A stretch of 64,000 nucleotides of DNA, from assembly GCA_001949185.1 (NCBI GenBank), contig BDGG01000001.1:6968325-7032324 (forward strand). The letters are read 5' to 3'. This document shows positions 1-12,475 of this stretch, piece by piece. A model generated the notes under the pieces. The model did no database searches, was not told the DNA's origin, and saw only the letters and a program-made list of their open reading frames with translations. The DNA comes from Ramazzottius varieornatus. Taxonomy: Eukaryota; Tardigrada; Eutardigrada; Parachela; Ramazzottiidae. Each line of letters opens with the position of its first letter. Position 1 is the stretch's first letter. The translations under genes and the position numbers were made by a program.

Positions 1-1780
1 GTGTGCGCATCAGGTGTGCAATACGATTTTCCCATTCGATCAATCAAAAACTAAATTTGATTGCTTGATTGATGAGATCGGCATTCAGTTTTCTCTTCGA
101 TTGATTGCTAGAATGTTTTGATTGCTCCAGAGATTTTCGTTCGGTTGATTGTTTGATTGACTTTCGTTGATTTCTGATCTAGTTCACCCGGATTGATGAT
201 TGATAAGACCGACTTGGTTCGGTCTTTGGTCGAAGAACCGGGCCAAGTCGGTGGCCGGCTGACAGGCTGTCATGCCAGATGAAAGTCTGACATGACAGTC
301 TGACGGCCAGTCACGCAATGTCACACCACTTTCTGACGAGTCTTATGTTTGCCGTCGTAGCTGTCTGATTCACTCGTTTAGCCTTGTCGTCCGACTAACT
401 TTTTCGGATCTCGAACTCTTTCTGCCACCTCTTTCCGATCTCGTTCCGTTCAGCTGGGTGCTTGCACAATTATGGTGTTCGGGGATCGTCTGATAAAAGA
501 GAAATTCATCTTTCACCGGAATATTCAATTTGGGATTTTTCTACAGACTAAATCATCCGGGCTTTTACTACACTAAACCCCATGTTTTGAAACAAATTTC
601 TGAAGCTGCAAAAGACTAGTCTGCAATGCTTTGCCACCATGGCAAAACTTGAAAAGACGCAGGTAACTTTTCCAGTGCTTGTGGCTCAAACTCTAGGGCT
701 TCTGGGAAGACGTGAGCCAAACTCCACTGAGGAAGGACTGAGGAACAACAGGCACTTTTCTTGCTTCTATTCTGGTGATGACAGTGCTGGTATAGCTTCG
801 GCCTAAGTATTTGTGCAGCTTGATCAGTTATCAATGCTGTCTAGCTCTCCTATCAGTAGCGAACGATCTAAAGCATCTCCGAATGTTGAAGCCGTTCAGT
901 AACAGCAGGGATGTTCAGCGCAGCAAGGCCTGGTAGTGGGGATCAGCTGTTCCCAGAGTATGATTCGAATGTGTTCAGATGTCTAGAAAATGCCAGGATC
1001 AACAAGACTAGGGATGAGATTCGAGGAGATTGGGTAGAGATGCAGGAAGGTGGTCGGTTGTCGAAGCTAACGGAATCATTCAGACAGCGATGAAGTTTTA
1101 TCATCAACAACTCCCAGAAATTTCGAAGTCCGAAATTTAAAAGTCACGGTAGGTACCTGTGACTTTTAGCTTTCTCTTTCACGAAAGTAACCTGCAGACC
1201 GTCTAGATTTTGAGCTTCCCACTTTTTTCGTCGCAGTGAGATATAGACCACGAACCATCAAACACCAACCAACAGAAAAGAACTAAGTTCTCCGAACTTT
1301 CATTTGCTGCTTTCCACCACAAAATATTCTTTCGCACTCCGCAAGTCCCGTTGAATTCGACAGGATTCGCCGCGCCGCGCCGTCGATTCGATTTTGAATT
1401 CACGTTGGTTGACTGGACAAGCCGGACGCATCTACCCGGGCTTAGTTTATGAGTACGAGCTCGTACAGGGTAATACTGATGGGAAGCAGAGATCGTATCA
1501 GCTGATCCTCCCCGGTAGCGGGATGATCAAGAGCTGATCCTAACCTTCTGCAACGGCCATCCGATCCCCGTGATGGACAAGACGAAGAGAAGATTTTAGC
1601 TCTATAGGAAGCTCATCTGAACTTTGACAGACAAAATTCAGAAGTACGGTATTGGTGCAACAGAGCTTGCGTCATATCTGCCGCCTTTGATCCGGTCGCC
1701 ATCACTGGTCCACGCTGGGCGATCGCTGGGGTTGGTTGGTGGTTCAGAACTGGAAGTTGGGCGGTCTGCTCAGACGCAGT

Positions 1781-2073
1781 TATAGAAGGCTCGGCGAAGC
1801 TAAAATTAGCTGTTTTAGCCGTGGCTAAAAATATCTTGGCCGCGGCTAAAGCAGCTAAACTTTTAGCCACGGCTAAAATGTATTGTGCGTTCCATTGATT
1901 TAGTGATGTTGAGTCGGCTAAAATAGTTTTGGCATCAATAAATTATTCGAACGCACAATACATTCGAGCCGTGGCTAAAAGTATTTTAGCTGCTTTAGTC
2001 GCGGCTAAAATATGTTTAGCCACGGCTAAGAACGGCTAAAACGGCTTATTTTAGCTTCGCCGAGCCTTCTATA
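1781..2073. mobile_element. palindromic foldback element (MITE-like), TA flanks
   Basis: A left arm at about 1781-1892 is an imperfect reverse complement of a right arm at 1949-2073, with a spacer of about 56 nt. The ends are TAGAAGGCTCGGCG and CGCCGAGCCTTCTA. The arms carry repeated TTAGCCGTGGCTAAA-type motifs, so each arm also folds on itself. A TA dinucleotide sits at each end, which fits a Tc1/mariner-type non-autonomous element, though TA could also be part of the palindrome. There is no coding capacity. Confidence 0.7.
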
Positions 2074-2446
2074 CACGTAGTCGAGCCTGCCATTAGTAAT
2101 GGCCCATTACTGATGGCGGAATCTTGCCGGCAGAAGTTTCCATCAGAGGGAGGGGGATCCAATGGGAGACCCAGAGGTAAACCGATAGAAGGTTCCGCGT
2201 TGAGTCTCCTCTGATCCTCTCTCACTTAACCGTTTAGGTTGAGCAGGAAGTTCATGGTCTGGATGAGTTAACATGCGTCATGAATCTTTTGGTCATTTTT
2301 AAATTATGCATCTGCGATATGCTAATGGGCACACACAGTACAATGGCATTCCATCAAGCATTTACGTATGTTACGCATTGATGAGTATCGATGGAGCTCC
2401 ATGGCGGGCTAGTCCTAGGCACGTTTTGGATAAAACAGGCCATACT

Positions 2447-2678
2447 TACCATTGCCGAAGTATTGTTGTAAAAGTGGCAAATCAATCAATCGACAATCCG
2501 GGCGGGGTCGTAAGGCGGTACAATCAAAGGCCTTGATTGGTACTTAAAATACTAATCAAATACTAATATTAATCAAGTAAAGTACTAATCAAGGCCTCTG
2601 ATTGTACCGCCTTACGACCCCGCCCGGATTGTCGTTTGATTGATTTGCCACTTTTATAACAATACTTCGGCAATGGTA
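2447..2678. mobile_element. palindromic foldback element 2, TA flanks
   Basis: Two arms of about 90 nt (2449-2538 and 2590-2676) are nearly perfect reverse complements. Both contain a GGGCGGGGTCGTAAGGCGG block and a CCATTGCCGAAGTATTG end. The spacer is short and AT-rich. TA dinucleotides flank both ends (2447-2448 and 2677-2678). The arms are unrelated in sequence to the 1781-2073 element. It has no coding capacity and is probably a miniature inverted-repeat transposon. Confidence 0.7.
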
Positions 2679-5294
2679 TACGTGATGACTGTACCGGCAT
2701 TCAAGGCAGGTGTTGCTAATGTTACCCGAATGTAATATGTTACCCGAATGAACGTAATATGCTGTGAGATGACCTGCGTCCTCGGTGCTTGGTGAACAGA
2801 GGCGGTACTTCCAGTCCTTCCACGGTAAACGACGGGCGGGTGAATATCACCGTCCCGTCTCGACGGATACAGTCCGCTCGTTCGGAATCCGTGGAAAGAT
2901 TCTCCGGTTTTAGTTTGAGGCCTGCCAAACATTCACCACACTACCTGCCAGGCTAGAAGCGAGAAATACACAACACACATTACACCATGCTCTAACTGCA
3001 GTATTGTACAAGTGATCGAGTCACAGGTGTTTGACTGTGCGGGCATGGCGAGCAATATTGTTACCTTTAAATGATTTTCGTTTCTAAATGGTGAAATTTT
3101 GAAATGAAATACGGATTTCAAGCGAGCGGGCTGTAAATCAAACGACGACAGGACGATGTAACATATTGTCTGCGTGAGTCTATCAGGGCCTGCGCTCTCA
3201 GACAGCCTGGTTCGCAGGGCATCGACAAACGGAACCCGCACGGTTTTGGCAAGCTTGGGCGCCAGTCTGACCATGCTGTCTATAGCAGCGATGATCATCG
3301 TATGTGCTTTTTCGCTTTTCCGTAAATTGTTCGAAAACGGAAAACACCCAGTTGGCGGTTGATTTAATTCAGGCGTCGACCATATCAGCACGAATGTACC
3401 GAGAGACGACACGGACCTACTCTCCACGAAAATCAACGCGCTCTCTACGATTGACCAGTGTTGTTTCGATCATTACAATTGATGATTGAAAATTGCCAAG
3501 AACGACGGTTTTGGAATTCCAATATGACAATCGAAATTGAGAATTCTAGGCTAGACAGTTTGAATATTAATTAGAATTATAGTGGAATTCGGAAAAAAGA
3601 ACAACAGTGTAATTGGTAATCGAAATACAGAATGTGACAATTTGAATTATCAAATTTGCGCAAAACAGCGCGATGAACTGCACATGGGTGCATTAAGAGT
3701 CGGATTTTCACGCGTACTTGGCGGTGCTTCAACGTACAAGTCAAGTTGGACCCCCTTCCCAACATTTCCCTCTACTAAGCACTGAGGCATGTTTCGCGAG
3801 TATGATGGCATACGCGCGAGACTTTCAGAAGCATAACAATCGGCTTGACGTCAGCACATCCGTATACAGTGCTTTGGCTGTGCCATGCTTTGTGCTAAAC
3901 ATCTGACGGGCATTCTACGCGCATGAAACGAGAGGCTTATGGTGCGTGAAAGTAGCAGTCGTATGAATATTAAAATCACGAAAATGAACTACCACAATAA
4001 AAATAATTTCAGTTGCTGTCCCGAGCTGAATTCCTATTAACTGTAATCACTAATTCAGCTGGACTGAATCCCACATAATTGAAATTGCTGCGGCTCGAGG
4101 TATTCCAGTTAATCGTAAGTGCAACTAAAATCAAAAAACTCATATTGAAACAAAGCTGCGATTGAATGCATACCGCCCAGGTTAAACCTTCATACAGTGT
4201 GTCTCAACCAACTTGTCGGTGTTTCGTGAATCAATTTTCACTCGTTCCTGGTTCTTTGTCCAACGCTCTACCTATCTTCAAACGATAATAAATTTTGACA
4301 TCTGTAAACACAGTCGACAAGGTTAGAAACGCGTCCAGTCAATTTTCATCTAGCTCAGACGAAGTCATGCTTGGCCCAAACAGTGGTCTGACGTTTCCAG
4401 CACCCACCTAGCATCCATAAAAATATTATTTGCAGATCGACTCTTCTGTTTTATCTGGAAAATCTGACACCAAAACGTATCCGAAACTATGCTCTGACAG
4501 ACTAACGGTACATCAAAACACAGCGAGTATGCAGCTTTTCACAACGCCTGAAAACATACCAGTCTGTTCAAAATGCCGGGAAGATTGCTGGAATGGAGAG
4601 TTCTGGTTCCACGGTGAACCTTGTCCCACACTCTCGGTACCGAAAATAGCCCAAAAGCCATACCATAAAGTGCATGCAAGCACGTTCGGACTACAGAAAA
4701 GTAAAAAGATAGAAATGAGTGAAACGCAGAGTAACCCAGCCACTTTGACGGCTGCTTTTGCGACTCTCAGGAGTCTTGCGGAAATAATTTCGCCGTGACG
4801 TCCGGACATCCGACTCACTAACTATTAAACTTTTCACCAAGTACTACTAGTGCTTAACTTTTCCCGAAAATATTGTGTTACTCTACGCGCTGTGGGCTTC
4901 AGGATATCGCTTCTTAGGAAAAGGCGAAATATACCAGGAAAAACTAGAAAATCGGCAGCTTCCAGCACGTTTCTCCGACGATGTTGTCCCGAAGAGCTTT
5001 CTCTTACTTTATCTGGATAGAATAAAAAATTTTAAACAACACTGCACCAAAAGTAGATTTCTGGGACACTTTTTGAATTTTTTGGACCTCGTTTCATAAT
5101 AGTCGCTCTCGGAACCTTCACGAGTTTTCACCAGAGCTGTTGGCTCAGCTCGATTCCTCTGAGATTGCTCGACAACATTGGTCGAAAGATCTTAATTTGT
5201 GGGCTTTCTGTAATGAAAAAAAAACCGATAAGTATTAAAGCTCCATTTGTGAAAAGAAGAATACTCCGACACCGATAACTTGGCTCAGACACAC

Positions 5295-5433
5295 TGTATT
5301 TTCCATATTAGAGCTACGGATACTGAGTTATCCGCTCGAGCCAAAAGCAATATCTTGCATTGCTTACTCATTGACTGTCGATTTCGTGGATGGCAGGCCT
5401 GTGTCGTCTCCGGGTACGCTCATGCTGATCTGG
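5295..5433 (+). repeat. diverged copy of the 30.7-31.0 kb repeat
   Basis: The segment TCGTGGATGGCAGG near 5390 and the following GCTCATGCTGATCTG match the right arm of the inverted repeat at 30942-31018. The conceptual peptide here (ATD..LS.R.K..IL.CL.IDC) also resembles the minus-strand peptide at 30700-30830. This supports shared descent from one repeat family rather than a gene. Confidence 0.45.
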
Positions 5434-8359
5434 CGTCGACGAGTTTAATACTAGTACATAGCGGCTTCAATAAGATTCAAACCTAGTCTCCCCGAAGATT
5501 CTGTATTCGTGCGATCGCAGTGATTTTTTGCACAAAGTTGAAGCAAACCACTAGCAATATATGGGGGAAAGTAGCGAAACTGAAAGATCGTTTGCGAGAG
5601 AAGCGTGACGAAGAACGTAAAAAAAAATACTTGACGAGCCTTTAGAATTTGTCCAGTTTTGGTTTTGAGCCAGTCTTCATCTGCAAGTGGAAGAACCATG
5701 TCTATAGACTATTTTGAGAGAGGTAGTCTTGCGATGAGGCCCGAAAAAATACTGTTCTACTACGCAGCATGGATGTGCGCTGTGTTTGGGAACTTTCAGA
5801 CCACCTGACATTTGGAGGCGCACCCGCACCGATTGAACGACTGCCCCTACGAGGTAAACGACATAATTCGGGCATATCGATTTTCGCACCATAGTTTGGG
5901 CAACGCGAAAAGTTTGAACATTATCGTCAACGCTTGATTCATCCCTCATCGTACGCCTGTTGATACAACATTAGGCTTTTTAACATTGGACAGACCCACC
6001 TCTCTCCTAGGCCGAATTCCCGTGATCCACAACGCTTTGTTGTTCTCAAACCTATTGAAATCTTGAGGAGAGGGATCAGTCTACCTCAGGAAATAAGAAG
6101 CGGTTCATTACGCGCGGTAGGAGCTGAAAAAAAATATGCCCGAATTACGAGTGAAAAATCCCTATGCCCAAATTATTTCGTTTACCTCGCAGTGCTCTCT
6201 CTGACGTACTGTATATACCGGAGTTGAAATCTTAGCTCCTGTGATCGCAAAAAAATCAGGTCACACCATTAAAAACTAGGACTAGTAACACCAGTGGCCA
6301 AACGGCGGAGAAACTCAACCTAGGTCAAAGCTAAATACGTGTCGGCTTTATGGTGAAAGATGATAAGATGGACCAGTGTGGCCCGCAACATTCGAGTTCT
6401 TATTATATCGCGTGAATAACAAGGTGTTCTACGATGGAAGACTAACAGCGGAAGAGGGCTACTCGGATGAATGGATTCTCCTTCTTTTACAAGGGGACGG
6501 TATTTTTCGCCCATTATTCTGTGTCCGCCCATTTTTCCGTTCGCTCGTTTTTCTACTGTGCCATTGATCGATTCAAGTTGTTGAACGAAACCACCATTAA
6601 CGTAAACTCTACACTATCTCCTAGAAGTTGCATGTCTAATCAGTGGAATCCGACGCGTGGTTCCAAAGTTGTCAATGAACCAAGCAAAACAGCGGTAACT
6701 GTCACTACTCATGCATGGTAGTCCTAAATGTTCCAGCGGACTGCGGCCCTACTATCCACATCTCGAAAACAAACAGCGGCTTACCTTACTGTTTAGAAAG
6801 TCAGAAGCCGACCGTCATATCTGGTGGGAAGCTGCAGTTCACGGGAAGACCAAAGAACGTCGAGTAGCCGCCTCAACGGTAATGTACGGCAATTACGGGC
6901 TGTTCAGTGTATGTATTGCATTGCTTGTCTGATTGACTCCCTGGTTTCCCATCAATGTCCACTTGATACGGATTTCTCACCGGTACTCATACACGAAACG
7001 TCACAGAGGAAATCATCTTATATCAACAAGGAATGGTTGAGATTAAACGGGAAGTAGCCTTCGTATACACTAATAGGTTGGCCGACGAGCTTGGTGCCTT
7101 GATTATGTCATTCCTCTAACGTTGGCCCGACCGGCGTCGAGAAAAACTCGATAGAGGTCTTCCATTCCCATCGAATGCTTTCTTGCCAAAAATTTTTTTC
7201 TCTGTATTCATTGAGTTCTGTATTTGTTCGGGCGAAAGTCCAAATAAGGCTCAGATAAACGTTTGCGTCCATGCATGGTCATTAGCCTGGTAACCTGCAA
7301 CCTTCAAACCACCAAAGACGGTTCGAGTTCCTTGAAATAAAGGGGTTATCCGACACTCGTCGAGTGTGTCCGATTGCTTACATTGTGCTAGAAGGACCCT
7401 GTCAGTCATGATTAATCAAGTCACATGGCAAAGAAGTGTATCGAGCCGTTGGAAGCAAATGCCGGTTGGCAGCTAACGCACAATGTTCGAGCTATCGGGG
7501 ACTTGGAGGTACGCTGACATGTCACATGCTTTAAGAACAGCTTACACAAAGTGGGCAGACATCTGCGGCTATTTAATCGAAAGAACGTACCCATGTAAAA
7601 ATGACCGTCTGTTGTGAATCTGCTGGTTGTCTTTGAACTGGGATAATCACCCGATACAGAAGGCATAACTATTCAGATTTAGTGTTGAGTTGGCAGACGG
7701 CCACCATACATTTGGTAGTGTACTGAAAACAGAGTTCATACAACCACCAACTACCCAGAAGCCTTATGTCAGACTGCTCTAAGAAAGCCGTCGTCGGGCT
7801 CGACGTACGACACGCAAATTGGTACCGTTGGCTCCTCAGACCGCTACGATGAATACGGAGCATTCCTACCACACAACCAAAAGACTTTACTCAGACAGTG
7901 AGCAGCCCCTCACAGTACGCTCATAGTTAACGGGGTAATATCCGCAAAAGTTGTTGAGTAGCTCTTCAACAGACCTTCGCCATCAATCAGAAATGTAATG
8001 GTCAGATACTGGGGAACCGATTACCAGATCGCCTGAAGTTTTCTGTCAAACATGAAGCATACCGGTGATAAACCGTCTCGGTATACGATTACTGTTGCGA
8101 CTGGACAGAGCACCATACGATTAGTGAAACTCAACAAACCAAGAAACAGGAGTACAAAGCGTAAGCAGATACAAAGCGTAGAGCAGATTCTGCAAAACCT
8201 AATCACTTTTTATCTTTTAACAACAGGCCCATATTGTTGTTCATCTTTTGCTTGAAGAAGGATTTCATGATGGTCCTTTCCAGGGAGAAAACCTCGTGAC
8301 AGTGACCTACGATAAAATTAAGTTAGAGCTTATCGAGTGCGACAAGATGAACCACCTAC

Positions 8360-8875
8360 CCATGACGGCCAGTATGGCCGGTTCTTTCAGCAGTTGATCG
8401 ACGCCAACTCCTTTTAGAAGAGTTTTGATCTTGATGACTGCATCTTCACCACCATGCATATGCAGGATTAGCCGCCATCCGTACCCATACCACCAATTGC
8501 GAGAAATGGACTGAGGACCATAGTGCTCCATTACGTCCTGAAGAACAGGTCGTTTGATGTACACATCGCAGCCCGGTCGAAGCTGAAGAGAATTCGGGGT
8601 GGGCTTCTTCCAATATACGCTGGTCATCATTTCTCGGACAATCTCTGTAATCCAAGCATGAGTAAATCTTAGTAGGCACAGATCTCTTGGTTTAGCTTGT
8701 CGATCATTCGCACAGTGTTTGTAAACAGTACGTACTGCATTTAAGAACTCACTTGGCGCCTCTTCGTCGTCCAGTTTCGGCTTCGGAGCCGGCATAGCAG
8801 AGGGCACCTGGTAGACTAGCTGACCGCGCAATGCTGCAGAGGGAAGTTTCAGCGGAAGATGATCGATAAGTTCAT
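8360..8875 (-). CDS. unrecognised protein, two internal exons
   Basis: Exon a is 8875-8753 (acceptor TTTCAG, donor GTGAGT). Exon b is 8644-8360 (acceptor GATTACAG, donor GTAGGT). The phases agree: exon a ends with one base, exon b begins by completing a Lys codon, and about 136 residues read through without a stop. Exon a is Pro/Leu-rich. Exon b has the stretches YWKKPTPNSLQLRPG and NWWYGYGWRLILHMHGG and looks like a folded domain. I do not recognise the family. Neither the start exon nor the end was located: several weak acceptors lie below 8300, one of them near 8185 leading to a short hydrophobic tail. The gene is therefore partial in this annotation. Confidence 0.5.
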
Positions 8876-9402
8876 CTGAAATGACAGGACGACTTATCTT
8901 AATATGACCGCGACGACCGTTGCGCGTACCTATGGGCCCCGGTGGTTCAGATTCAGCAGAGGGTCATCCGGCCGAGTCTTCCGGGCCGCTGTGCAGCGCA
9001 TGATCCAAGCTCACTGTAAAAACAGCAAATTGTGTAAAAAACAGACTGGTGACCGCCACCACGTCTCAAAAGCTCACTTTCCCGTTTTTGACTTACGTTG
9101 CAGAGACTGGTTTTCGACGTTCATGCTGGCGTCCCCTGTGGGCAAGAATACGAGTATCACAACCGCAGCTGCATCGCAGTGGACAAGTTAGCCCAAACTT
9201 TCCGATGGGACAAGCTTGCTTACCAGTACTTTCTTCGGTAACCGATGAATTTACACTGCGGACTACATAACCTAACATTACATTCAGCGGTGGCATCATG
9301 AGGCTCTTAATAGCCAACAAACGGAACCCAGCAAGCATAAACACCTATACCTGTACAGTCCGTGCCTTCGTCGGAACTTATAGAATTAAGACTTTTGCGG
9401 AG

Positions 9403-9930
9403 CTATGCATTTCGACCTCTTGCGGATGAAGTCTTTCGCTTCTTCGTCGAACTACTTTTGCTCTTCAAGATCTTTTCGGCAGCTTTGCACTCAGCTTCCG
9501 ATCCGTATAGCCCACGTACTATAGCCTTGTAGGAACCTTGAGGATTTGCCTGAGTTGGTGAAAAGTACGCCCAAATCTCGTCGTCCACTTGGAGGCCTGT
9601 CTCACCAGCTACCTTCGACCGGTCGCACTTCATATTGTTCCTGCAGGTCAGCTTGCTGCTGAAATCAATCATTCGCGTCTTCTGATCTACGGGATTCTGA
9701 ACTAGTACGAAACCTGATAACAAATCAAACATGACATGACGTCTTCGATCTGGAAACGCGGATGGGAACTACAACGGCTGCGTATTAGGGGTGGAGAATA
9801 CGAGTCCGCACTTACTTAGAGTCAATCGGTGAAACGCTATGAGGTTGTCCGCCAAAAGTTCATCATCATCTTCGGCTATAGCTGTCGAGCGGGAAGTGAC
9901 CGACGAAGACCGCGAGCTTTTCCGGGACAT
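9403..9930 (-). CDS. small unknown basic protein, 141 aa
   Basis: There are two exons: 9930-9816 (ATG to donor GTAAGTG) and 9713-9403 (acceptor TTATCAG to TAG). They sum to 426 nt, an exact 142 codons including the stop. The N-terminus is Ser/Arg-rich (MSRKSSRSSS), followed by an acidic patch. The middle contains four Cys/Trp-bearing stretches such as LTCRNNMKC and DDEIWAYFSP, and the C-terminus is Lys/Ser/Arg-rich, which would suit a nuclear location. I do not recognise the family. It lies just upstream of, and on the same strand as, the unknown gene at 8.4-8.9 kb, so the two could also be exons of one gene, but the in-frame TAG here argues against that. Confidence 0.55.
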
Positions 9931-10372
9931 CTTTGTACTGACCTTTATTGAAGAGGATGGGAAAATACTAGCGGAGATTTGAAATTGGACCTGGAAACTG
10001 ACGCGTGAATGTTTAGTTTCACACGCCTTCGATACCACGTTTACATCAGAAAGTGGGTGGAGTGAAATTCGAAATGCAAAAAGCACCCTTTGGATTGGTT
10101 TGTCACTTTCCGTTTGTCAAATTTGATTCGATCTGCACGAAAGCGGTTCAACACCGCTCACAGCCAGCGCTGCGAATGCTGTCAAGTTCGTTAAAGGCAA
10201 AAGCTGAAACTGCACGTACCTGACAAGCTGAGCAAAGGTGGACGAAGTTTCCGGCAGCTTTGCTCAATCTCTATTTTGTTACGAGAAGGAAAGTGTGCGT
10301 ACTATGAGTGATTGCTTACTTTGATTACTTCGTGGTCAGTACTCTGATCGAATTAACCGCCGCACGTTCCCT

Positions 10373-11881
10373 ATGGATGCACCGGAAGACGTTCCGTTGA
10401 CCACATCGCAACTAAACAGATATGGAAGAAGCCTCCAGAGAGGTACGCAGATACATTTTCTGGAGAAAAGTTGACATGTCCATACGCTCACTGATTGATT
10501 TCTGACAGGATCAAGTGGGAAATCGCTGAAAAAGCACAAGACTATGCTATCGAAGTTGCTGTATCATGCGTTTTTTAGTCCCAGATGTTTTTTGTACGAA
10601 GTGGAAACGGCGGAAAGTTGCCTGAGTGTCGCAAAGGGCACCGCAAGTGTAGACAACTGGGTTTCATACTATTGGAGAGATGCGCAAGGTGTCGGTATCA
10701 GTGCTGTGTCGAAGCTGGGTTGGTCCACGAAGGTACGATTTCGAATGAGCGTATCCGAAGACTCTATATCGATAACCCGTAACAACTTACGAGCGTTAAG
10801 TAGACATTTGCAGTTTGCATTACAGGGAGCGAAGACGAGGGAGTCACCGAAGACAACGAAGTCAACAGCGAATGCGCGGCAGCTAGTGCTAGCCATCCAC
10901 CGAGCGACTAAGCGGAAAGCAACCAGTGCGCAAAGAGCGATAACCATGAAAGCGATAGCGAAGACACTGATGAGGAGAGGGAAGGGTCGATTGACGAGTA
11001 CAGCGACTACGACATTGAAGAGGCGGCTCAAAATGACATGGTATGTTATGACAGAACAGAAACACGAAAGTGAGCATTTGAGTACGTAAAACTGGTTATA
11101 TATCAAAATGTATCACTTCCCCATTTTCACAGACCTCGGAAAGAATTCCGGATATTCCGTCGAGCTCGGCCGTGGTGTCAACCTCAGAGGTGCGGCAAGA
11201 TCGTTAACTGAATCCGACTACTGTCATAAGTGCTTGTCTTGCAGTTGAAGCAACAGCTGGAACTACCTCGACAATTTGGCATCATGAAAGGTATCTCGCG
11301 GAAATCCTTTCGTTGTGTACTGGGCAAATACACTTGTACAAGAAATGTTTCGTTGTCAAAGTGGATGTCAGATTTGTTCTTTCCAGGATACCTTGTCCAG
11401 TTGCGCACCGCTAACAAAGACAAGTATCTGGGCTACAGAGATGCTCGAGATGAAGAGTACAACAAGTTCCTCGATTCCTCGAAGGAGCCGCGTATCGCGT
11501 AAACACCCAAGTCAGAGCATCCTGTCGAGCAGAAGCTGCCTGAGTTCGTCAGTCTATTAATCCGCAGGCTGTTTGAGGCATTGGTGCAGCGTGAGGTCGT
11601 CCTTGACAATGAGGGCAAGACCGGGAAGACTGCTTACTTCGATCCACACAGGAACAAAGGCATTCAGACTGCTTTGGTTGAGTATGTATCTCCATGGTAC
11701 ATGCACCTTATTTCCATATCGTGTCTTTGAGACTGATTCGATTGACAGGTTGAAGACAGCCATCAACGAAGACCCACAATGCGCCCGCGCGCATAACAAG
11801 GGAAAGATTCTTCTCGCATTGGCAGAAAGTATCGGAAAGAGCTTTGATACGGTGAAGGATCACTTTAACAAGGCTAGATGA
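10373..11881 (+). pseudogene. spliced locus with in-frame stops, likely decayed gene
   Basis: Exons with phase-consistent splice sites are 10585-10732, 10826-11040, 11133-11189, 11245-11290 and 11387 onward. They encode a Cys-rich segment (C-x6-C-x10-C-x2-C), a long Asp/Glu/Ser-rich segment, then KGYLVQLRTANKDKYLGYRD. The chosen frame is interrupted by TAA at 10909-10911 and TAA at 11500-11502. Upstream of 10585 the same frame has TAG at 10576-10578, while the ATG at 10373 reads in a different frame. Past 11502 the same frame stays open for 95 residues of protein-like sequence, split by one intron (exons about 11503-11681 and 11750-11881, TGA at 11879-11881). Both sides of each stop look coding, so this is either a decaying gene, a region with sequence errors, or two genes. 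The Cys spacing is loosely like a nuclear-receptor second zinc finger, but too far off to assign. Confidence 0.4.
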
Positions 11882-12475
11882 CGGACCGTTAGCTTGTCCT
11901 AGTTGGTTTCCTATCTTTCGCGATCAAAATGTTCCCATTCTGACACTCGCAAGCTGCTGTGCATTGTACACTTTTAGCAGAGCTCTTCCGTGATTACTTC
12001 CTGGTTGGTAAAGCTTGTCTCTCATTTCTCACGCCCGGTCGAATATTGTGGGACGCTTTGTTTGAGAGGTTTCGCGTGTCTTCCAAGTTCATGTTCGAAG
12101 TGTATGGAATTTTCTAAAGGAATACTTCATGCATATAGACGGCTGTAAAACTGCGTGAATACTGATTTAATATCTTTCCTATCGTGGTCAGCGCGTAGCT
12201 ACACTACACTCAGCAGAGGACTACGGTACTATTGCAAAACACGAGTGCGTGCAGACAAGTGGCAGACTATGCATCGTTGTGTGATGGGATCGATACCGCC
12301 ACGATATTCTCTACCGTGTGAAGAATCTTGCGACAGTCTTTCGGGACCCAAATTTTCATATGGGGTAAGGGGAGTAAATTCGTACTACTTCTTTCAACTT
12401 TCCACCGAGGTTTGATACTACGGCCGTTCCTGGTCTACTCCTTTTTGCGACCGACCGCTCCCCTATCATTTTGTC

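Larger units (their letters stand above)
1..8300. other. 8.3 kb without a recognisable gene
   Basis: All open frames here are short, cysteine- or serine-rich, lack convincing splice partners and match no family I know. The stretch holds two long palindromic elements (1781-2073 and 2447-2678) and a degenerate copy of a repeat that also occurs near 30.7-31.0 kb. I see no tRNA or rRNA. It looks like gene-poor, repeat-containing intergenic DNA. Confidence 0.6.

Noticed and set aside
616-8255. Many 60-170 codon open frames in the first 8 kb
   Set aside because: They lack splice partners, family motifs and coding-like composition, and overlapping frames are open at the same places, as expected by chance.
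10585-10732. Nuclear-receptor zinc finger in the broken gene
   Set aside because: Cys spacing is C-x6-C-x10-C-x2-C rather than the usual C-x5-C-x9-C-x2-C, no first finger precedes it and no ligand-binding domain follows.
10544-11089. Continuous 181-codon basic frame at 10544-11089
   Set aside because: It reads through two likely introns, and its Arg/Lys/Thr-rich part is the shifted frame of an Asp/Glu/Ser-rich sequence that keeps correct splice phase with later exons.
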